Below, one piece after another: positions 7,696 through 14,935 of a DNA stretch of 64,000 nucleotides. Positions within the stretch are counted from its first letter, which is position 1, and every line of letters begins with the position of its first letter. The notes under the pieces are model-generated. The model had not been told where the DNA came from. It was given only the letters and a program-made list of their open reading frames with translations, and made no database searches. Source of the stretch: LZORAL124-50-18 sp051208045 (GTDB taxonomy: Bacteria > Pseudomonadota > Gammaproteobacteria > Pseudomonadales > Oleiphilaceae); NCBI GenBank assembly GCA_051208045.1, contig JBPJFY010000015.1, forward strand, positions 1 to 64,000, read 5' to 3'. Made by a program: the position numbers and the translations under genes.

Positions 7696-10359
7696 TCATT
7701 CCTCTCCCGACTCTTGCGGTGAGCCATCTTCGCCCGTGCCGTCATCGATGATGGGCTGCACCTCTCCCACCTGATCAGATGGGCTGGCATCCAGATCCGT
7801 TTCGCCATCCAACACATCGTCCTGTGCATCGCCTTCTTCAATTCGCTCTACGCCAACAAGCTTTTCACCCTCACCCGCCAGACGAATCAATCGCACCCCC
7901 TGTGTATTCCTACCCAGAATGGAGACTTCTTCGGTGCGTGTACGAACCAAGGTACCCTGATCACTGATCAGCATCATTTCGTCGCCTTCAAACACCTGCA
8001 CAGCGCTCACCAGCTGACCATTCCTGTCAGAGCACTGCATACCGATGACGCCTTGCGAGCCACGACTGTACGCAGGAAAGTCTTCGAGTGCGGTGCGTTT
8101 CCCGTAGCCATTCTCACTCGCCAACAGAATCACTCCCTCCGGTGCCGGGATAATCAGCGAAACAACAGATTGATCAGGCTTCATCCGGATACCACGCACC
8201 CCGCGTGCAGTTCGCCCCATGGATCGAACCTCGGACTCATTAAACCGCACAGCCTTACCCGCCGTACTGAACAGCATCACTTCAGCATCACCATCCGTGA
8301 TTGCAGCACCGATCAGCGCATCCCCTTCATCCAGATCCAAGGCGATCAAACCGGACGTACGCGGACGTGAGAAATTGGTCAGATCCGTTTTTTTCACGGT
8401 ACCCTTACTTGTCGCCATAAAGACAAAGTGATCGTCTTTGTATTCATTGACCGGGAGGAACGTGGTGACGCGCTCGCCTTCAACCAGCGGAAGTATGTTG
8501 ACCATGGGCCTGCCCCGCGCGGTGCGACTCGCCTGGGGAATTTCGAACACACGCAACCAGAAAACTTTTCCGAAGTTGGTGAAGCACAGGATGGTATCGT
8601 GGGAATTCGCAACCAGCAGTTTCTCGACAAAATCTTCTTCTTTCATCGATGTGGCTGATTTACCACGTCCACCCCGTCGTTGCGCCTGATACTCGGCAAG
8701 TGGCTGGGTTTTGGCGTAACCGCCATGCGAAATCGTTACTACAAGCGTTTCTTCGGTGATCAAGTCCGCAATCGTCAGATCGCGACGTGAACTTTGAATT
8801 TCCGTCTGCCGCTCATCACCAAACTCTTCTTTCACCGCCAGGAGCTCTTCACGAATGACTTCCAGCAGTCGTTCGGGACTGTTCAGAATATGAAGCAGTT
8901 CGGCAATGCGGTCGATGATTTCCTTGAATTCTTCCAGCAGCTTTTCCGTTTCCAGGCTGGTCAGCTTCTGGAGGCGCATATTAAGAATTTCCTGCGCCTG
9001 AATGGGAGAAAGGTAATACTTTCCATCCCGCATGCCGTATTGTTCGGCCAGATCATCAGGGCGGCAAGCATCGGTCCCCGCACGCTCCAGCATGGGGATC
9101 ACAGAACCGGGTTCCCAGGCCTGCGCCAATAACCGCTCTTTTGCTTCCGCCGCATTCGGTGATGCTTTGATCAGTGCAATCACTGGATCAATGTTCGACA
9201 AAGCGACCGCGAGGCCTTCGAGCAAATGCCCCTTTTCCCTCGCCTTGCGCAACTCATAAATGGTGCGGCGCGTCACTACTTCGCGTCGGTGACGTATAAA
9301 TGCTTCCAGCACTTCTTTCAGGTTCATGGTGCGCGGTTCGCCATTGGACAGCGCGACCATATTGATCCCGAACACGTTTTCCATTTGTGTCTGGGCGTAG
9401 AGATTGTTTACCACCACATCGGGCACTTCCCCCCGACGGAGCTCGATCACAATTCGCATCCCCTCTTTACTGGATTCATCCCGCAACTCAGTGATGCCTT
9501 CAATCTTCTTATCTTTGACCAGCTCGGCAATTTTTTCGATCAGCTTGGCCTTGTTTACCTGGTAGGGAATTTCGGTCACGATGATTGAGTTTTTGTTTCT
9601 GGCATCCGTCTCAACCTCATAGCGCGCTCTCAGGTAGATTCGCCCCCGTCCGGTGCGGTAAGCCTGCAAAATCCCAGCCCGCCCATTAATGATCCCCGCA
9701 GTGGGGAAATCCGGCCCCGGGATATATTCCATCAGCTGATCGATGTCGGTTTCCGGGTTATCCAACAAGGCCAGCGTCGCGTTAATTACCTCATTGAGGT
9801 TGTGCGGCGGAATATTCGTCGCCATGCCGACGGCAATGCCGGATGAGCCATTCACGAGCAAATTGGGAACCCGGGTTGGCAGCACTTCAGGAATCTGTTC
9901 GGTGCCATCATAGTTCGGCACGAAATCTACGGTTTCCTTGTCGAGATCCGCGAGCAGCGAGTGCGCAATCTTATCCATGCGAATTTCGGTGTATCGCATG
10001 GCCGCTGCACTGTCACCATCCACAGAGCCGAAGTTACCCTGGCCGTCAATCAGTGGGTAGCGCAGCGAGAAAGGCTGCGCCATACGTACAATCGTATCGT
10101 AGACGGCAGAGTCACCATGAGGGTGATACTTACCGATCACATCCCCGACCACACGGGCGGACTTTTTGTAGGGCTTGTTCCAGTCATTGCTCAGCTCACT
10201 CATCGCGAAGAGCACCCGCCGGTGTACTGGCTTCAAACCATCCCGCACATCCGGAAGCGCTCGCCCGACAATGACGCTCATGGCGTAATCCAGGTAGGAC
10301 TGCTTCAATTCATCTTCAATATTGACTGGGAGAATTTCTTTGGCTAACTCATTACCCAT
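7696..10359 (-). CDS. gyrA: DNA gyrase subunit A
   Basis: An 887-residue type IIA topoisomerase subunit that, with GyrB, introduces negative supercoils. The catalytic tyrosine is Y123 in AAMRYTE. The quinolone-determining region reads HGDSAVYD, with S84 and D88 matching E. coli S83 and D87, so both keep the drug-susceptible type. The GyrA box QRRGGRG marks the start of the C-terminal beta-pinwheel. The tail is long and acidic, as in many Gammaproteobacteria. It heads the minus-strand series that continues into pheA. Divergent to it, 321 bases away, is a REC-REC-GGDEF gene. The start MGNELAKEILPVNIE is the family N-terminus; no strong ribosome site stands out. Confidence 0.98.
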   Translation of the reverse strand: MGNELAKEILPVNIEDELKQSYLDYAMSVIVGRALPDVRDGLKPVHRRVLFAMSELSNDWNKPYKKSARVVGDVIGKYHPHGDSAVYDTIVRMAQPFSLRYPLIDGQGNFGSVDGDSAAAMRYTEIRMDKIAHSLLADLDKETVDFVPNYDGTEQIPEVLPTRVPNLLVNGSSGIAVGMATNIPPHNLNEVINATLALLDNPETDIDQLMEYIPGPDFPTAGIINGRAGILQAYRTGRGRIYLRARYEVETDARNKNSIIVTEIPYQVNKAKLIEKIAELVKDKKIEGITELRDESSKEGMRIVIELRRGEVPDVVVNNLYAQTQMENVFGINMVALSNGEPRTMNLKEVLEAFIRHRREVVTRRTIYELRKAREKGHLLEGLAVALSNIDPVIALIKASPNAAEAKERLLAQAWEPGSVIPMLERAGTDACRPDDLAEQYGMRDGKYYLSPIQAQEILNMRLQKLTSLETEKLLEEFKEIIDRIAELLHILNSPERLLEVIREELLAVKEEFGDERQTEIQSSRRDLTIADLITEETLVVTISHGGYAKTQPLAEYQAQRRGGRGKSATSMKEEDFVEKLLVANSHDTILCFTNFGKVFWLRVFEIPQASRTARGRPMVNILPLVEGERVTTFLPVNEYKDDHFVFMATSKGTVKKTDLTNFSRPRTSGLIALDLDEGDALIGAAITDGDAEVMLFSTAGKAVRFNESEVRSMGRTARGVRGIRMKPDQSVVSLIIPAPEGVILLASENGYGKRTALEDFPAYSRGSQGVIGMQCSDRNGQLVSAVQVFEGDEMMLISDQGTLVRTRTEEVSILGRNTQGVRLIRLAGEGEKLVGVERIEEGDAQDDVLDGETDLDASPSDQVGEVQPIIDDGTGEDGSPQESGEE

Positions 10360-10680
10360 AGATCAAGGTGTTCCTATCGGCTAATTATGATTTTACGATG
10401 GACGTCGTTTTTTGTTTTATGCTGCTGCTTGTTTTGAACCGGATTACTCACCACCTGTTGCAGGTGAAATAGCGTGTAATAAAGGATGCGGAAGAATAAC
10501 ACAGTTTGTGAAATGGGTGGCTATTTTTCTCAAAAATTCACGAAAAGATTGCTTCCTGACGCTCTCAGACGCGCTATCCAACGTTTTTTGCATATCCCTG
10601 TGGGTGACCACACCAAAATCAGGACAGTAAACTATACTTAACCAGAAACACCAAATACGAGCGAGAGACGATCCAATCAC
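10360..10680. promoter_or_regulatory. Divergent intergenic region between gyrA and the REC-REC-GGDEF gene
   Basis: This 321-base region must carry promoters for both flanking genes. On the plus strand a TATACT (10633-10638) lies about 42 bases before the response-regulator start and is a fair -10 candidate, but no good -35 is seen at 16-18 bases. No confident gyrA promoter could be picked. A 72-codon frame at 10412-10630 has no recognisable content and is probably chance. Confidence 0.3.
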
Positions 10681-11934
10681 ATGAATACGTTGCTTCTGGT
10701 CGAAGACAGTCCCATTGTAGTCAAAATCATCAAACATCTGATCAAGGACTCACAGGGTTATATCTGCGATGTTGCCATGTCGCGAAAACAGGCGGAAGCA
10801 CTCATCGACGAGAAAGGCCCGGAACATTATCTGGCCGCTATCGTGGACCTGCACTTGCCGGATGCGCCGAATGGCGAAGTGGTGGATATCACGCTCGCAA
10901 AAAAAATCCCGACACTGGTTCTCACAGGCACCATGGACGACACGATCCGGGAGCAAATGCAGAAAAAACCAATCGTGGACTATATTGTTAAGGAGAGCCG
11001 CTTTTCGTATGAGATGGCCCTTCGGCAGATTCGTCGTCTGGACAAAAACCGGGAGCTGACCGTGATGGTGGTCGACGATTCCTCCACATCACGAAAGTAC
11101 ACCAAAGCCCTGCTTCGACACCAACTGCTCAATGTCATTGAGGCAGTGGATGGCGTGGATGCACTGGAAAAGCTGCGAGACACCCCTAACACCATCATGC
11201 TCATCGTGGACTACAACATGCCGCGCATGGATGGCATTGAGCTGGTACGCAATATTCGAAAGGATCCCGCCAAGAATGACCTGATCATCATTGGCATCTC
11301 CACGCAAAACGAGCAAGGGCTGTCGGCGCGCTTTATCAAGAACGGCGCGAATGACTTTCTCACCAAGCCGTTCAGTCACGAGGAGTTTAACTGCCGCATC
11401 GTACACAACATTGAGTCGTATGAACAACTGCAGCAGATCAAGCGCATCGCCTACTCAGACTACCTTACAGAAATACCTAACCGGCGATTCTTTTATGAAA
11501 ACGCGCGCGCACTGCTGGAGACAGCCTGCCAGAAAAGCACGCCTATCTGCCTGGTGCTGATCGACCTCGACAACTTCAAAAAAATCAACGACAACTACGG
11601 CCACGATGCGGGTGATGTGGTATTGATCGACTTCGCTCAGCACTTTTCCCAGGCTATGGGGCGCTTTCTATACGCTCGTACAGGTGGAGAGGAATTCGCT
11701 GCGCTCCTACCGGGATTCGATCTGAACAAAGCAGTGACCTGGGTAGAAAATTTTCGGGAAATGACGGAAGATCAGATTGTAGTGCTTTCGGACAGCAGTC
11801 TGACCACCACATTCTCGGCAGGCATCATTCAATACCGCGAAGGCCCACTGGAAGAACTCATGAAGCTGGCGGATGAACAGCTCTACAACGCAAAAAGCGG
11901 CGGAAAAAATCAGACCTGTTACGGCACACAATAG
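10681..11934 (+). CDS. Two-receiver (REC-REC) diguanylate cyclase response regulator
   Basis: A 417-residue PleD-like architecture. The first receiver domain spans about residues 1-115, with acidic pocket ED at 8-9, phospho-acceptor D56 and conserved K104. The second spans about 125-245, with D132/D133, acceptor D177 and K229. A GGDEF domain then runs to the end, with signature GGEEF at 335-339 and the IDLDNFKKIND segment before it. It should make cyclic di-GMP from two GTP when phosphorylated. The RxxD inhibitory I-site expected nine residues before GGEEF is absent (MGRF there), so product inhibition by the usual site is unlikely. No histidine kinase is adjacent, so its partner is unknown. 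Confidence 0.9.
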   Translation: MNTLLLVEDSPIVVKIIKHLIKDSQGYICDVAMSRKQAEALIDEKGPEHYLAAIVDLHLPDAPNGEVVDITLAKKIPTLVLTGTMDDTIREQMQKKPIVDYIVKESRFSYEMALRQIRRLDKNRELTVMVVDDSSTSRKYTKALLRHQLLNVIEAVDGVDALEKLRDTPNTIMLIVDYNMPRMDGIELVRNIRKDPAKNDLIIIGISTQNEQGLSARFIKNGANDFLTKPFSHEEFNCRIVHNIESYEQLQQIKRIAYSDYLTEIPNRRFFYENARALLETACQKSTPICLVLIDLDNFKKINDNYGHDAGDVVLIDFAQHFSQAMGRFLYARTGGEEFAALLPGFDLNKAVTWVENFREMTEDQIVVLSDSSLTTTFSAGIIQYREGPLEELMKLADEQLYNAKSGGKNQTCYGTQ

Positions 11935-11935
11935 A

Positions 11936-12007
11936 TTCGAAGCCCGATTGCTTCGAAACCCAAAAGATTCGGAACCTAAGAGTTACGAAGCCAAACAGCT
12001 CCGTAAC
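11936..12007. terminator. Two consecutive hairpins between convergent genes
   Basis: Two base after the response-regulator stop, TTCGAAGC (11936-11943) pairs perfectly with GCTTCGAA (11950-11957). A second stem, GTTACGAAGC (11982-11991) with GCTCCGTAAC (11998-12007), has one mismatch. Neither has a long T-run. They probably end transcription from both sides (the GGDEF gene and purU), but the function is inferred. Confidence 0.5.
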
Positions 12008-12035
12008 TTTGAATGATCGGGCACACATTGAAAGA

Positions 12036-12890
12036 CTAATTGAACACGACCGTTTTGTTCCGGTAAGTAATCACGCGATCCTCAATGTGATAGCGCAACC
12101 CCCGTGCCAGCACATTCTTTTCTACGTCCCGCCCAAGCCGAACCATGTCCTCGGGCAGATCACTGTGGCTGACTCGAATCACATCCTGGTCGATGATCGG
12201 CCCTTCGTCCAGGTCCTCAGTCACATAGTGACAGGTCGCACCAATGAGCTTTACGCCACGACCATAGGCCTGATGATAAGGCCGCGCGCCCGCAAACGAA
12301 GGCAGAAAACTGTGGTGTATATTGATCACCTGGCCGGCATACCGTGCACATAACTCTGGCGGAAGGATTTGCATGTACCGAGCCAGCACGATGACATCCG
12401 CCTGATAGTTTTCAAACAGTTCAGCCGTCTCAGCAAACGCCGCTGGTTTGCTTTCTTTGGTGACAGGCACGTGATGAAACGGAATATGATACCAGTCTGC
12501 CATCCGTCGCAAATCTTCATGATTGGAGATCACAGCCACAATCTCACTGTTCATCTCGCCATCCTGGTGGCGATGTAACAAATCTGCCAGACAGTGTGAT
12601 TCTTTGCTGACCATGAGAATGACTTTCTTTTTTTCATGGGAGTCAGCGATGCGCCAGTCCATTTCAAACTCTTTGGCAATCGGCCCAAAAGCAATTCGAA
12701 ACGACTCAAGGTCAAAAGGCATCGAGCTTGCTTTGATCTCGTTACGCATAAAGAACCGCCCTTCATGAGGATCGGCATGATGACTTGCTTCGGTGATCCA
12801 GCCGTTATATGTGGCCAGGAAGTTACTGACTTTGGCGACAATCCCCACCCGGTCCGGGCAGGAAATCACTAACCTGTAGGTGTGTTCCAT
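12036..12890 (-). CDS. purU: Formyltetrahydrofolate deformylase
   Basis: A 284-residue enzyme that hydrolyses 10-formyl-THF to formate and THF, balancing the one-carbon pool and feeding formate to purine synthesis. An N-terminal ACT-like domain (YRLVISCPDRVGIVAKVSNF) is followed by a formyltransferase fold with INIHHSFLPSF, carrying the catalytic Asn and His, and DLDEGPIIDQD carrying the catalytic Asp. The open frame continues to 12962, but the ATG at 12890 gives the N-terminus typical of PurU, whose sequence normally opens directly with the ACT strand. An AGGT lies about 11 bases upstream. The extra 24 residues of the longer frame look non-conserved. Confidence 0.93.
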   Translation of the reverse strand: MEHTYRLVISCPDRVGIVAKVSNFLATYNGWITEASHHADPHEGRFFMRNEIKASSMPFDLESFRIAFGPIAKEFEMDWRIADSHEKKKVILMVSKESHCLADLLHRHQDGEMNSEIVAVISNHEDLRRMADWYHIPFHHVPVTKESKPAAFAETAELFENYQADVIVLARYMQILPPELCARYAGQVINIHHSFLPSFAGARPYHQAYGRGVKLIGATCHYVTEDLDEGPIIDQDVIRVSHSDLPEDMVRLGRDVEKNVLARGLRYHIEDRVITYRNKTVVFN

Positions 12891-13014
12891 AGTTTTAAAG
12901 ACCTGATGACCCGGCAAGCCTGAGCCATGCACGTTGACTAAGCGTGTCAAACGATATTCCATCGCGCCCGCTTCCAGAAACAGGAAGCGCGCGCAACCTT
13001 GGTTTTACACGCGC

Positions 13015-14580
13015 TTACTTGACCGATTTGGCAGCAATAATCTTGTCATGCCAGATTTTTGGGGCCGTTTGATGCACAGAAGTACCGGCAGCATCTACCG
13101 CCACCGAAACCGGCATGTCCACCACGTCAAATTCGTAAATGGCTTCCATTCCCAATTCGGGGAAAGCCACGACCTTGGCATTTTTCACCGCCTTGGACAC
13201 GAGGTACGCCGCTCCGCCCACTGCCATCAAATAGACTGCACCAAACTCCTTGATCGCATCGATGGCTGTCTGCCCGCGCTCCGCTTTACCAATCATGCCA
13301 AGCAACCCGGTTTCCTTCAGCATCGTATGGGTAAACTTATCCATCCGTGTGGAGGTCGTTGGCCCCGCAGGCCCCACTACCTCATCACGCACCGGATCCA
13401 CTGGCCCAACGTAATAGATAAATCGCCCCTGGAGATCCACAGGCAATGATTCCCCCTTGCTCAGCATATCTACCATTTTCTTATGGGCTGCGTCCCGACC
13501 TGTCAGCATTTTCCCGGACAGAAGCACCGTATCTCCCGGCTTCAGCGCAGCCACTTCTTCCTTGGTCACGGTATCCATATTGATTCGTTTTGCCTGATCT
13601 CCCCCTTGAAGGGTCAATACCGGCCAGTCATCCAGGCTCGGCGGCGTTTGCAGAGAAGGACCCGACCCGTCCAGCACAAAGTGCGCATGGCGCGTAGCGG
13701 CACAGTTTGGAATCATGGCCACCGGCAAGGACGCCGCGTGCGTCGGGTAGTCCATAATTTTAATGTCCAGTACCGTGGTCAAACCACCCAGACCCTGCGC
13801 ACCAATACCCAGCTCGTTGACTTTATCCATAATCTCCAGGCGCAACTCTTCGATTCGGTTCTTTGGGCCACGCTCACGGAGCTCATGAATATCAATGGGG
13901 TCCATCAGGCTTTCTTTGGCCATCAGCGCGGCCTTTTCTGCGGTACCACCAATTCCGATACCCAACATACCGGGTGGACACCAACCTGCCCCCATTGTCG
14001 GAACGGTTTTTACTACCCAGTCCACAATACTGTCGCTGGGATTCAGCATCACCATCTTTGATTTGTTTTCAGAGCCACCTCCTTTGGCTGCCACCTGAAC
14101 ATCCACGGTATCTCCGGGGACGATTTCATAGTGAATGACTGCCGGGGTGTTATCTTTTGTATTGGCACGCTTTCCGGCAGGGTCCGACAGTATCGACGCA
14201 CGCAGCACATTATCCGGATGCGTGTAGGCGCGACGCACCCCTTCGTTAATCATCTCAGAGACACTCATGTCGGCGTCCCAGCGCACATTCATACCCACTT
14301 TGATGAAAACGGTGACAATGCCGGTATCCTGACAAATCGGACGATGACCTTCCGCACACATGCGGGAGTTAATCAGAATCTGGGCCATCGCGTCTTTCGC
14401 TGCGGGCGACTCTTCTTTCTCATAAGCCTCATGTACGGCCTTGATAAAGTCGACCGGGTGATAATACGAAATGAATTGAAGCGCATCGGCTACACTGTCG
14501 ATTAAGTCGTCCTGGCGAATTACTGTCATAGCTATTCTCTTGTCTGCTTCTGTCTGCGCCGTGCGGTTCAGGCGCGCCAT
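13015..14580 (-). CDS. fumA: Class I (iron-sulfur) fumarate hydratase
   Basis: About 521 residues of the oxygen-sensitive class I fumarase family, which interconverts fumarate and malate in the TCA cycle. The N-terminal domain has GHRPICQDTGIV and the later segments GWCPPGMLGIGIGG and NCAATRHAHF, giving the three cysteines that hold the 4Fe-4S cluster. The C-terminal beta domain has TSTRMDKFT and GKAERGQTAI. Start choice: the frame is open to 14655; the ATG at 14580 has a good AAAGGA site 7 bases upstream and is preferred. Homologues often start at the internal ATG at 14529 (MTVIRQDD), which has only a weak AAGAGA. Tartrate dehydratase is a less likely alternative because both domains are fused in one chain. 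Confidence 0.92.
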   Translation of the reverse strand: MARLNRTAQTEADKRIAMTVIRQDDLIDSVADALQFISYYHPVDFIKAVHEAYEKEESPAAKDAMAQILINSRMCAEGHRPICQDTGIVTVFIKVGMNVRWDADMSVSEMINEGVRRAYTHPDNVLRASILSDPAGKRANTKDNTPAVIHYEIVPGDTVDVQVAAKGGGSENKSKMVMLNPSDSIVDWVVKTVPTMGAGWCPPGMLGIGIGGTAEKAALMAKESLMDPIDIHELRERGPKNRIEELRLEIMDKVNELGIGAQGLGGLTTVLDIKIMDYPTHAASLPVAMIPNCAATRHAHFVLDGSGPSLQTPPSLDDWPVLTLQGGDQAKRINMDTVTKEEVAALKPGDTVLLSGKMLTGRDAAHKKMVDMLSKGESLPVDLQGRFIYYVGPVDPVRDEVVGPAGPTTSTRMDKFTHTMLKETGLLGMIGKAERGQTAIDAIKEFGAVYLMAVGGAAYLVSKAVKNAKVVAFPELGMEAIYEFDVVDMPVSVAVDAAGTSVHQTAPKIWHDKIIAAKSVK

Positions 14581-14935
14581 AAGTTGTCCTTTCGACGCGA
14601 TATGTGAGGCTGAAACTGCCCTGTACCGCTCGAAAAAAGGGGCTTTATAGTACATGAGAACCTGAAATGGATAAAGATTTTACGGCTTTCCAAAATTCTT
14701 CCCTTCTCCAGCGTAAAAAACTGGACTATTAGACAGAGTGAGTCTAGTTTTAAATGAAGCGAAAGCCCGCTTGTAACAAATCGAACGATAAAGCGCTGTT
14801 TTAAGGGGTAAAAATTTCATTTGCTTGTACCTGAACATCCCTCCTGGCGGTGTTTCGGTGACAACAACTAAAATCGCTTTTGATTCAATTATTTGTTTCC
14901 GATAAATAATAAAAGGAAAGAGAAGGTCCGATCTT
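14581..14935. other. Intergenic region between fumarase and lipase, with an inverted repeat
   Basis: This divergent 355-base gap contains an 11-base inverted repeat with one G-T mismatch: AAAACTGGACT (14717-14727) and AGTCTAGTTTT (14741-14751), separated by 13 bases. It could be an operator or an mRNA hairpin. A TATAAA on the minus strand around 14646-14651 is a -10 candidate for fumarase. The lipase start is preceded by a purine-rich AAAGAGAAGG. Confidence 0.35.

Noticed and set aside
7695..7841. Upstream extension of pheA to 7841
   Set aside because: The extra 49 residues come from a shifted reading of the gyrA 3' end and are not like any P-protein; the ATG at 7694 has a good ribosome site.
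10412..10630. A 72-codon frame upstream of the REC-REC-GGDEF gene
   Set aside because: No recognisable content, no good ribosome site, and it fills a region that must hold two divergent promoters.
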